Assembly (NCBI GenBank): GCA_014728225.1
Contig: WJLX01000124.1
Location: 1-50,180 of the forward strand
DNA length: 50,180 bases
Origin: Candidatus Coatesbacteria bacterium
GTDB lineage: Bacteria > RBG-13-66-14
Reading direction: 5' to 3'
The notes beneath the pieces were generated by a model. It saw nothing but the letters and a program-made list of their open reading frames with translations. It searched no databases and was not told the origin of the DNA. The position numbers and the translations under genes are program-made. Below, piece after piece: positions 38,452 to 45,827 of this stretch (position 1 is its first letter; every line of letters starts with the position of its first letter).

Positions 38452-38643
38452 ATGAGCCGCACCGGCTATTCGACGGGAACCCGGGTCATCATCGGCGCAC
38501 TGGCGGTTCTCGGCGCCTTCTTCCTGCTCAGCTCGATCTTCTGGTCGGTCTGGATTTTCTTTCGTTGGATATTGGGTCCGCTCTTAGTCGTCGGGTTGAT
38601 CGTCTATTTCGTCGCCCGCCGTCGGGATTCGCAGCGCTACTAA
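38452..38643 (+). CDS. Small two-helix membrane protein, RRR-tail family member 1
   Basis: A 63-residue protein; ATG after GGGAGGCCGG and its own promoter. Two hydrophobic segments (VIIGALAVLGAFFLLSSIFW and ILGPLLVVGLIVYFV) precede a basic tail (ARRRDSQRY). The second half, FFRWILGPLLVVGLIVYFVA, aligns with the two genes downstream, suggesting a duplicated family. Function unknown; the size and tail recall phage-shock or toxin-like peptides, but no specific match is claimed. Confidence 0.7.
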   Translation: MSRTGYSTGTRVIIGALAVLGAFFLLSSIFWSVWIFFRWILGPLLVVGLIVYFVARRRDSQRY

Positions 38644-38916
38644 TCGCCTTTACCGCGCCTGGCACGCCACGCAAGCCCAGCGGCCGTCATGTCGAGGCCT
38701 GTGCTGTTGTTGAACGGTTGAAGCCGACGATGAATGCTCACCGGGCAATCGGCGTCCAGTAGCCGCCGGTTAACCTTAGAGGCGTGTCCGGGGTAAGACC
38801 CGCGCCCACGAACCAGGCTAATTCGACGGGTTTCGTCAGCCGTTCAGCGACAAGCCAGTGACATACCTTGACCGCCGACCGCGGCACGAGCCGTTGCTCG
38901 ATCTCCGGAGGCCCGG

Positions 38917-39165
38917 ATGAACATAGATGAACACCGCGGCGGATGCTCGATGGCCGGTCTGGCGCTGCCCTTCGTCCTGGTGGCCCTGGCGGCCATCGGC
39001 GTGCTGGGTCTGGTGGCCGGCCTGTTCAGCGTCCTGGTCGGTTTCGTGTGGTTTCTGGTCAAGTGGCTGCTGGCGCCCCTGGCCCTGGTGGCCCTGTTGA
39101 TCTACCTGCTGGGGCGGCGCAGACGCCGTCGCAGCGTCGTCATCGAGGGAGAAAGGGATGGCTAA
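38917..39165 (+). CDS. Small two-helix membrane protein, RRR-tail family member 2
   Basis: An 82-residue protein; ATG after CCGGAGGCCCGG. Hydrophobic LPFVLVALAAIGVLGLVAGL and a second segment VKWLLAPLALVALLIYLLG lead to GRRRRRRS and an acidic end. The second half aligns with members 1 and 3 (W-[IL]-L-x-P-L pattern). Overlaps the next gene by eight bases. Confidence 0.7.
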   Translation: MNIDEHRGGCSMAGLALPFVLVALAAIGVLGLVAGLFSVLVGFVWFLVKWLLAPLALVALLIYLLGRRRRRRSVVIEGERDG

Positions 39166-39340
39166 ACGACTCACCGGCACCAAGGGCGCCCTGATCGCCT
39201 TCGGGATCCTCATCCTGGCGGGCCTTGCCCTGTGGCTGATCTTCCCGCTGCTGGGCTTCGTGCTGCGCTTCATCGTTCCGGGCCTGGTGGTGCTGGCGGT
39301 GATCATGTTCTTCGTCGGCCGCAAGCGGGACCGCAGCTGA
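39158..39340 (+). CDS. Small two-helix membrane protein, RRR-tail family member 3
   Basis: A 60-residue protein, ATG within the end of member 2 after GAGGGAGAAAGG. Hydrophobic ALIAFGILILAGLALWLIFP and VLRFIVPGLVVLAVIMFFVG precede the basic tail GRKRDRS. Same topology as members 1 and 2, and translationally coupled to member 2. A bidirectional terminator follows. Confidence 0.7.
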   Translation: MAKRLTGTKGALIAFGILILAGLALWLIFPLLGFVLRFIVPGLVVLAVIMFFVGRKRDRS

Positions 39341-39367
39341 GAGCACCGTCCGCCACGGCGGTAGAAA

Positions 39368-39391
39368 AAGGGACCGGCGCAGCGGTCCCTT
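39368..39391. terminator. Bidirectional terminator
   Basis: A perfect 9-bp stem (AAGGGACCG with CGGTCCCTT) and 6-base loop, with A-run and T-rich sides. It ends the small-membrane-protein genes (+) and the VWGP protein gene (minus). Confidence 0.8.
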
Positions 39392-39430
39392 AATCTCGCA
39401 AACAGGCGCGACAGGTCTGTGCGGAGCGGA

Positions 39431-39916
39431 TCAGCGGGTCGGTCCCCAGACCTCGCCGTCGTCGCGGTCGTCGTCCCGATCGTCATCGTCGTCGTTGGAA
39501 GGCCCCCAGACCTCGCCGTCGCCGCTACCGCTGCTCTCATGCTTGACCGGACCGAAGCAGCCGCCCCGGACCTCGATCGAGCCGTAGAACTCGAAGCCGA
39601 CATTGAGGAACATATAGCTGTAGCTGGTCTGCAGGGTTCGGCGGAAGGAGACGATGTCCGTCGAGGGCTTGAGGTAGATGCGGTAGTAGGCGCCCTCGAC
39701 GCGTTCTACGCGCTCGACCTCGGGCCGTTTCTCCATCTCGAGGGCGACCTCGTCGCGGTGGTCCTCGTCGACCTCGACGACGACGACATCGTCACGGGCC
39801 TCGTCCTCGTCGTCGGTCACCGGCGGGGCGCCGGGACCCCAGACGTAACCGTCGTTGGCGCCGGTCAGCAACAGGACGGCGGCGAACATCAGTACGGCGT
39901 AGAACAGTTTGCGCAT
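39431..39916 (-). CDS. Secreted acidic protein with three VWGP motifs
   Basis: A 161-residue protein; ATG after GGGGAGCTAAA. The signal peptide is KLFYAVLMFAAVLLLTGA. The mature chain has DGYVWGPG at its start, a highly acidic segment (DDEDEARDD), a small folded-looking region (YYRIYLKPSTDIVSFRRTLQ) and a tail with GEVWGPS, a run of Asp/Arg and GEVWGPTR at the very end. CFGP may be a fourth variant. The repeated motif at both ends is unusual. No family recognised. The gene is divergent from a radical SAM/SPASM enzyme. Confidence 0.75.
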   Translation of the reverse strand: MRKLFYAVLMFAAVLLLTGANDGYVWGPGAPPVTDDEDEARDDVVVVEVDEDHRDEVALEMEKRPEVERVERVEGAYYRIYLKPSTDIVSFRRTLQTSYSYMFLNVGFEFYGSIEVRGGCFGPVKHESSGSGDGEVWGPSNDDDDDRDDDRDDGEVWGPTR

Positions 39917-39969
39917 TTTAGCTCCCCGGTTGGCGGCCCGCTGCGGCGGACCGGTTTCGCTGTTAGTCC

Positions 39970-39998
39970 AGTATAGCCGCTATTCGACCTACTGACAA
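39970..39998 (-). promoter_or_regulatory. Promoter of the VWGP protein gene
   Basis: On the minus strand, TTGTCA (39993-39998), a 17-bp spacer and TATACT (39970-39975). It lies between the divergent secreted-protein and radical SAM genes. Confidence 0.8.
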
Positions 39999-40023
39999 CC
40001 TTAAACCGACGACGAGGTGCCCC

Positions 40024-40902
40024 GTGAATCCCGCCCAGCTTCCCGACCTGGCCCCCCGGCGTTTCCGCCGCTTCCCCACCCGGCCGCGCTACATCCAGCT
40101 CGAGACCACCCTGGCCTGCAATGCCGCCTGCGAATTCTGCTACCAGAAGGAAGTCGACCGCGGCCCCGTGCGGATGCGCGACGAGGTCTGGCGCAAGATC
40201 ATCGACGAGACCCGCGGACTGGGCGTCTGCTACCGCCCCTTCCTGCAGAACGAACCCCTCTGCGACAACCGCCTCGAGGACATCTGCGCCTACATCAAGC
40301 GCGACCCCACCGCCACCGTCGAGCTCAACACCAACGGCGAGCTGCTGACCCCGGAACGCGGCCGGCGCCTGCTGGAAATCGGCCTCGAGCTGGTGCGCTT
40401 CAGCGTCGACGGCTATTCCCAGGCCGTCTACGACGTCACCCGCACCGGCGTCGACCGCGATCGGGTCTACGCCAACACCCGGGCCTTCTGCGAAGCCGCC
40501 CGGGGCACGGGCTGCCGCACCGAGGTGCGGATGATCGAGCTCGAGGCCAACGCCGACGAGCGGGAGCGGTTCAACCGCCACTGGGAGCCCCTCGCCGACG
40601 AGGTTCAACTCGTACCGCTCTACAACTGGCCCTGGACCGGCCAGACCCCGGCCGATGTCGTCCACCGCCCCTGCCTCAAGGTCCTGGACGAGATGTTCTT
40701 CTACACCGACGGCCGGGCCGTGCTCTGCTGCTGGGACGTCCACGGCCGCGGCGTCATCGGCGACGTCAGGCTCGAGCACGTGCTGGAGATCTGGAACGGA
40801 CCGGTGGCGGGCAACTACCGCGAGCTGCTGGCCCGGGGCCGCCGCGAGGCGATCCACCTTTGCAGCCGCTGCGACGCTTACGGCGGACTGAACTGGTCTT
40901 AG
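40024..40902 (+). CDS. Radical SAM / SPASM-type protein
   Basis: A 292-residue enzyme from GTG. The N-terminal radical SAM site is CNAACEFC (CxxxCxxC) after YIQLETTLA, followed by ELNTNGELLTPE and RFSVDGYS. A short C-terminal SPASM/twitch-like region has RPCLKVLDEMFFYTDGRAVL, CCWD, IGD...LEIWNG and CSRC, which suggests one auxiliary cluster. Such proteins often modify peptides or proteins, but many are uncharacterised. The neighbouring divergent gene encodes the VWGP-repeat protein; a maturase-substrate link is speculation. Confidence 0.85.
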   Translation: MNPAQLPDLAPRRFRRFPTRPRYIQLETTLACNAACEFCYQKEVDRGPVRMRDEVWRKIIDETRGLGVCYRPFLQNEPLCDNRLEDICAYIKRDPTATVELNTNGELLTPERGRRLLEIGLELVRFSVDGYSQAVYDVTRTGVDRDRVYANTRAFCEAARGTGCRTEVRMIELEANADERERFNRHWEPLADEVQLVPLYNWPWTGQTPADVVHRPCLKVLDEMFFYTDGRAVLCCWDVHGRGVIGDVRLEHVLEIWNGPVAGNYRELLARGRREAIHLCSRCDAYGGLNWS

Positions 40903-40926
40903 GTAAGCTCCGGCGAAAGCTGCTGG

Positions 40927-40957
40927 AAGGGGCGGTCGGTTTCGACCGCCCCTTTAC
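40927..40957 (+). terminator. Rho-independent terminator of the radical SAM gene
   Basis: A perfect 12-bp stem (AAGGGGCGGTCG with CGACCGCCCCTT), a GTTT loop and a short T-run, 25 bases after the stop codon. Confidence 0.9.
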
Positions 40958-41153
40958 TACGAGCGCCGAGTCCCCATCCAGCGATATTCAACGAACGATA
41001 GCGATTGACGGGCGATCGGTCAATCCGGCTGGGTTGTAGAGGCTTGGATAAAGCTGGAAAATGATATCCGGAGGTTATATAGTGTTAACGTATTGTTAGA
41101 GCGTTGCGCCGGCGGATAACGACAGTACGACGCAGGAGTCGAGCGCGTGCTAT

Positions 41154-42401
41154 GTGAAAAAGACCCAGCTTCTCATCCTGTTGACGATAACCGCGGTCGG
41201 AGCCAACTTCGGTCCTCAACTGCCCTTCTATTCGGGAGCTCCGGTTGAAGCCTGGCGACTCGAGGAGTATCTGTCCCGTTGGAAGTGGCCGCAGAGCGAG
41301 AACGAGAGCATTCAGCTGGTGAAGGAGGAGGTTTCGATATGGTTCGCGGCGCGCCGTGATAATTTATGTAGGGTAGGACTGGATGCAACCTGCCTCTACC
41401 GGAACCTGACCGACCAGCACCACGGCGTCAGACTGGCCCTGCCGTATTATGAACCCTATTACGGAGACGAGATAGCCGTTTACCTGAAGGACGGCGTCGA
41501 CTAGTAAAACGTCGATTTTACGATCCACGGCGACGATGATGAATACTGCTACGCCGTATGGAATGTCGAGCTGCCGCCGCACGGCGATGTCAGCGTCCGC
41601 CTGGTGGGACCGTTGAGCGGTATGGGCGGCATCCTCGGCATGAAACACGGACTCTGGGGGTTGCCCGTCGATGAATGCTACTATCCGGCGCTAGATGTAG
41701 CCGTGGACAGCTACGACCTCGCACCGGGTTCATACTGGGCCGGGGCCGTCGAGCGCGTCGAGTTGAGGATCGATTTTGAAGACTGGCCCTGGGAGAGTCT
41801 GATTGAGGCCGACGGCGACCCGTAGATCATCATGCCGGAACCGTCCCGAACGGCGGAGGTGGAACTGGAGGCCGGCGGCTTTTCTTTACGGCTCGATGAC
41901 TATGAAGCGCAGGTCGACGAACGGACGGAGGTCGACGTCTATCGCTTTTTCTACGAGTGGCCCGAGGGGTACGATCCCCGCACTCATCACCGTGCGTCTA
42001 CGACCCTGGTCGAGTCCGTCGGGGACCCCTTCCGCCTGCACGCCGTCCACGCCGACGACAATGATCCATCGACCTGCTGGTACGAGGGCGCTCCGGGCGA
42101 CGGCGTCGGCGAGTGGCTGGAGTACTCCTGGGAGCGACCCCGAGAATTCAGCGGCCTGACGATAATCAACGGCTATGCGGCCAGCGAAGAGCTCTTCGAC
42201 GGCAACGCCCGTCCGGCCCGGCTGCGCCTGGACTACTCGACGGGAAAGTCCGAAACCATCGAACTGGAAGACACCTTGAACCCCCAAAGCTTTGAGCTGC
42301 GCCCCGGCGGTGGGGTCGACCGGGTCAGGATGACCATCGAGGCGGTTTACCCGGGCGATCACTGGGAGGATTGCTGCCTGGCCGAGGCGCGGTTTGAATG
42401 A
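41154..42401 (+). pseudogene. Stop-interrupted secreted protein with C-terminal discoidin/NADase-type glycan-binding domain
   Basis: A single frame of about 415 codons from GTG at 41154, interrupted by TAG-TAA (41502-41507) and TAG (41823-41825) but with no frameshift. The N-terminus has a signal-like segment (LLILLTITAVGANF). The last ~150 residues match a discoidin-like domain of the NADase-type glycan-binding kind: STCWYEGAPGDGVGEWLEY, FSGLTIINGYAAS, LRLDYSTGKSETIEL and a VYPGDHWEDCCLAEARF end. TAA rules out simple amber recoding, so a recent pseudogene is the best call. Composition is slightly less GC-rich than its neighbours. Confidence 0.75.
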
Positions 42402-42420
42402 ACGCTTACGCCGAGACGCC

Positions 42421-43218
42421 ATGACCGAGTCGAACTACGATCCGCCGCTTTACGATCAGCCGTTGTATTACGACATCGCCTTTAGCTGGGACGTGACCGC
42501 CGAGATCGATTTCCTGGCCGGGCTGTTTACAGAGCACGTCCCCGGCGGGGTCGAGCGCGTGCTGGAGCCGGCCTGCGGCCCGGGACGGCTGCTGCGCGGC
42601 CTGGCGCGTCGGGGCTTCAGTGTGCTGGGCTATGACGCCAATCCCCGGATGGCGGCCTACGCCGTCGGGCTGCTCGAAAACGAGGGGCTGGGCGACCGGG
42701 CGCGGGTCACAGCCGGGTCGATGGAGGCCTTCCGGCCGCCGGGGCGCTACGGCGCCGCCGTCAACGTCATCAACAGCCTGGGCTACCTGCCGACCGACGG
42801 CGACATCCGCCGCCACTTCGCCTTGATAGCCGCGGCGCTGAAGCCGGGCGGGTTGTACGTCGTCCAGTTGTCCTGCGCCTGGGACGGACCGCCGAGCGGA
42901 GAGCCGAGCGGTTGGACCTGCGAGCGCGACGGGGTGCGGGTCGAGACCACCTGGTCCGTGGAGCGCGAGGAGCCGGAGCGGCGGCTGTCCCACCAGCGCT
43001 GCCGGATGGTCGTCGACGACCACGGACGGCGGCTGGTCCTCGACGAGCCCCACCTGTTGCGGTTGTGGTATTTCGATGAACTCGTCGCCCAGGCCGCGGG
43101 GGCCGGTTTCAACCTCCGCGGCGTCTACGCCGCGGATTTCAGCCCTACGGCCGTGGACGACGGCCTCAGCGGCGCCGACGGCAACCAGTACTTCGTCTTC
43201 GCGCGGGAGCGAACCTGA
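42421..43218 (+). CDS. Class I SAM-dependent methyltransferase
   Basis: A 265-residue protein. Motif I is VLEPACGPGRLLRGLARRG and motif II region LGYDANPRMAAYA, followed by AAVNVINSLGYLP and ALKPGGLYVVQLS. The C-terminal half (LRLWYFDELVAQAAGAGF, then YFVFARE) is typical of small-molecule methyltransferases. The substrate is unknown. ATG at 42421 is used; an in-frame TTG at 42394 would overlap the pseudogene end. No selenium-related feature is seen in it although it lies next to the tRNA-Sec gene, to which it is convergent. Confidence 0.85.
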   Translation: MTESNYDPPLYDQPLYYDIAFSWDVTAEIDFLAGLFTEHVPGGVERVLEPACGPGRLLRGLARRGFSVLGYDANPRMAAYAVGLLENEGLGDRARVTAGSMEAFRPPGRYGAAVNVINSLGYLPTDGDIRRHFALIAAALKPGGLYVVQLSCAWDGPPSGEPSGWTCERDGVRVETTWSVEREEPERRLSHQRCRMVVDDHGRRLVLDEPHLLRLWYFDELVAQAAGAGFNLRGVYAADFSPTAVDDGLSGADGNQYFVFARERT

Positions 43219-43366
43219 CGGCGCCGTTACCCGCCGTTCCTCATCAGCCCTCTTCGCGATCTGAGACAGCGGTGGCCACTCCCGGCAGATTGCTCCACCA
43301 CGTGTTCAATACCATATGCAAACCGGAGGCCCGTCGGCCTCCGGTCGGTCAGTCTCGGGTTGGAAT

Positions 43367-43464
43367 TGGGGGAAGCTAGTGGGAATCGAACCCACCTGGG
43401 ACCGGGTTAGGGCCCCACAACGGATTTGAAGTCCGCGAGGCTCACCAGACGCCTGCTAGCTTCC
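43367..43464 (-). tRNA. selC: tRNA-Sec (anticodon UCA)
   Basis: Minus-strand cloverleaf. An 8-bp acceptor (GGAAGCTA with TAGCTTCC) and 5-bp T-stem (GTGGG, TTCGATT loop, CCCAC) give the 8+5 plan of bacterial tRNA-Sec. The anticodon arm CGGACTTCAAATCCG carries UCA. The long variable arm pairs TGGGGCC with GGTCCCA. CCA is encoded (43369-43367). The mature length of 95 plus CCA fits selC. The base before CCA is C rather than the more usual G. It lies 38 bases after selB on the same strand. Confidence 0.95.
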
Positions 43465-43501
43465 CCGGTGCGTAGCCGTTAGGATAACCGATTGTCAGCC
43501 T

Positions 43502-45484
43502 TCACGCAAGCCCTGGGTCGAGGGGGTCAAAACGGCCCCGACCGGCGTCCAACAGCCGGTGACTACCCGAGCGGCGGTCCGTCATCCCGGCCTCGTAGAG
43601 GTGGTCGAGGAACTGGGTGGCGAACTTGCGCGACAACCCGACGGCGTCCTTGAAGTCGGCCACCCGCAGCTCCCCGCCGTCCTCGAGCTCATCGAGCACC
43701 CGGCGGCGCAGCTTGCGGTAGATCGCGGCGGGCCAAAGGTAGACCTCGGTCAGCAGCGCCGCCTCGCCCACGGCCCGCAGATAGTGGGCCGCCTCGATGA
43801 CGCGCTCCGGTGAGCGGTTGAGCTCAACGGCGGCCTCGGGCAGCAACAGGGCGGGATCGCTCACCCGCAGAAGCCCGCGGAGCTCCTCGACGACGTCCAG
43901 GAGCTTATTCGGCGGAGCGCCCTGGGGAGCCGGGGCGTAAGCCGAGCCGTAGCGCAGCAGCGAGCCGCGCTCGAGAAGCTCCTCGACGGCCCCGGACAAC
44001 AGGCCGTCGTCGACCTTCTTGTCGCGCAGCAAGGCTTTGATTTGACCCCGATCCAGCGGTTGATAGGGCAGGTGTTTCTGCAGGAAACGAGCGAGACCAC
44101 GAGACAGTTTATCCACGACCTCGGTGCGCCAGCGCGGGTGCAGCCAGCGCTCGCCACCCAGATGGACGACCCGGTCCCGCTCCGCCGACTCCGCCAGGAG
44201 AGACTTGACGTAACCGGGCATGAGTCCCTCGCGACGGGCGATATCGGCGGCGGTCAGCGCCTTGTCGGGCAGGGGGTTGTGCTTGAGCCACAACAGCGGC
44301 GCCGTGGCGTCGTCGGCGCTCTCGAGCTCGCCCAGGGCGGCGCGGTAGCTGGAACGGCTGCGACGATGGCGCTGAGCAAGGGGATCGATCACCCGGCCGC
44401 CGGCCACGGTGCGCGGCGGGCTGGGCACCCGCAGGATGAAGCGGTCCCCGCGGGCGAAGACCAGGGGGCGGCGCAGCTCGAGCTGGGCCAGGCAGTCCCC
44501 GCCCGGCTTGAGCTTACCGCCCTCCAGCAGAACCACCCGGCAGAGCTCCTCCCGGGTACCGGCGAGGAGCTTCAGCTCGCTCAGGTCGGCCAGGGGCTTG
44601 CTGGAGTTCAGCAACCGCAGGCGGACGTCCAGCCGCCGCGTCGCGGCGAAGCAGCCCGGGGCGATGAGTTCGTCGCCCCGCTTGACGCCGCGCTTGGGCA
44701 ACCCGGAAAGGTTGACGGCCACCCGGCGACCGGCCGCGACCACCTGACGGTCACGCTGGTTGGTCTGCAGGTTGCGCACCCGGCCCCCGGCGCCGCCGGG
44801 CAGCAGCTCGACCTCGTCGCCGACGGCCAGGCTGCCCGAGCGAACCGCTCCGGTAACTACGGAACCAAAACCCTCGACGGTGAAGGCGCGGTCGGCGGCC
44901 AGGCGGAAGGCCGCTCCGGGACGCTCCAGACGCTTACAAGACGAGGCGACGGTGAACAACCGCTCCCGCAGCTCCTCCAAGCCGACGCCGGTCCTGGCGC
45001 TGGTCCGCACCACGGGCGCGCCCTCGAGCACCGTGCCCGTGAGCTGCTCGCGCAGCTCCTCAGCCACCAGCTCCAGCCACTCCGGATCCTCGATCAGGTC
45101 GACCTTGGTCAGCGCCACCACCCCCGGCGGTCGCGTCCGGCGCTCCAGCAGCAGATCGAGAATTTCGAGATGCTCCCGACTCTGGGGCATCAGCCCCTCG
45201 TCGGCGGCCACCACGAACAACACGGCGTCGAAGCCCGTGGCTCCGGCGACCATCTCCCTGACCAAACCCTCATGGCCGGGGACGTCGACGATGCCCAGTT
45301 CGCCCTCCGGCGTCTGCAGGAAAGCGAAACCCAGGCGGATCGAGATGCCACGACGGTGCTCCTCGTCGAGGCGGTCCGGATCCGTACCCGTCAACGCCTC
45401 GATCAGCTTGCTCTTGCCGTGGTCAACGTGGCCGGCGGTGCCGATGATCAGGCCTAGTTCTCGCGGTTGTTCCTGCTCGCTCAT
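43502..45484 (-). CDS. selB: Selenocysteine-specific elongation factor SelB
   Basis: A 660-residue GTPase that carries Sec-tRNA to UGA codons by binding the SECIS hairpin. The GTPase domain has GHVDHGKS (18-25), RRGISIRLGFAF, DVPGHEG and TKVD. EF-Tu-like domains II-III follow (FTVEGFGSVVTG, RNLQTNQRDRQVV). The C-terminal winged-helix repeats that bind SECIS are present (FKDAVGLSRKFATQFLDHLY near the end). The ATG at 45484 follows AGAGGAT; a longer open frame upstream runs through element L5 and is not coding. The selC gene follows directly. Confidence 0.96.
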   Translation of the reverse strand: MSEQEQPRELGLIIGTAGHVDHGKSKLIEALTGTDPDRLDEEHRRGISIRLGFAFLQTPEGELGIVDVPGHEGLVREMVAGATGFDAVLFVVAADEGLMPQSREHLEILDLLLERRTRPPGVVALTKVDLIEDPEWLELVAEELREQLTGTVLEGAPVVRTSARTGVGLEELRERLFTVASSCKRLERPGAAFRLAADRAFTVEGFGSVVTGAVRSGSLAVGDEVELLPGGAGGRVRNLQTNQRDRQVVAAGRRVAVNLSGLPKRGVKRGDELIAPGCFAATRRLDVRLRLLNSSKPLADLSELKLLAGTREELCRVVLLEGGKLKPGGDCLAQLELRRPLVFARGDRFILRVPSPPRTVAGGRVIDPLAQRHRRSRSSYRAALGELESADDATAPLLWLKHNPLPDKALTAADIARREGLMPGYVKSLLAESAERDRVVHLGGERWLHPRWRTEVVDKLSRGLARFLQKHLPYQPLDRGQIKALLRDKKVDDGLLSGAVEELLERGSLLRYGSAYAPAPQGAPPNKLLDVVEELRGLLRVSDPALLLPEAAVELNRSPERVIEAAHYLRAVGEAALLTEVYLWPAAIYRKLRRRVLDELEDGGELRVADFKDAVGLSRKFATQFLDHLYEAGMTDRRSGSHRLLDAGRGRFDPLDPGLA

Positions 45485-45503
45485 ATCCTCTGGCGGGTTG
45501 AGA

Positions 45504-45690
45504 CGACCGCTGAAAAACGGTCGCCGGGCTGCGGCAACGGTTCCAAATCGACGGCCGGAACTGGCACGGTTTTTGCATCTCGGCGGCCGCTGATGACGAT
45601 GATAGCCGCCCGCCTCCGCAAAAACCGTGCCAGTTCCGGCTTGGCGCCTATCCGGGGTTGCCGGTTCGACGGGGGCTTTTTCAGCGGTCG
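45504..45690. repeat. Long nested palindromic element, copy L5, in the selB leader
   Basis: Outer arms of 14 bp (45504-45517 and 45677-45690, CGACCGCTGAAAAA) and perfect 23-bp inner arms (45554-45576 and 45618-45640, GGCACGGTTTTTGC). The centre reads ATCTCGGCG then GCCTCC, so orientation is minus, the same as selB. It lies between the selB promoter and start codon, so it would be transcribed as a long hairpin. Confidence 0.9.
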
Positions 45691-45715
45691 CTGGTACCTG
45701 TGGTTTAACGGTTAC

Positions 45716-45744
45716 ATTGTACCTGGCGCGGGGCGTGGTGACAA
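45716..45744 (-). promoter_or_regulatory. selB promoter
   Basis: On the minus strand, TTGTCA (45739-45744), a 17-bp spacer and TACAAT (45716-45721). The leader of about 220 bases includes element L5. The -35 box is 11 bases from that of the divergent cyclase promoter. Confidence 0.75.
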
Positions 45745-45755
45745 ACGGGAGCCGC

Positions 45756-45784
45756 TTTACCTCACGGGGGAATGATACTATACT
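45756..45784 (+). promoter_or_regulatory. Promoter of the Sec cyclase gene
   Basis: TTTACC (45756-45761), a 17-bp spacer and TATACT (45779-45784), back to back with the selB promoter. The transcript would begin near 45791. Confidence 0.65.
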
Positions 45785-45827
45785 TTGGTAATGCTGAATG
45801 CAGTTCAACCGATTTGGGGGTGGGGCC

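Noticed and set aside
41502-41825. Amber codons as pyrrolysine
   Set aside because: One of the three stops is TAA directly after TAG, TAG ends many normal genes here, and no pyl genes are in the window.
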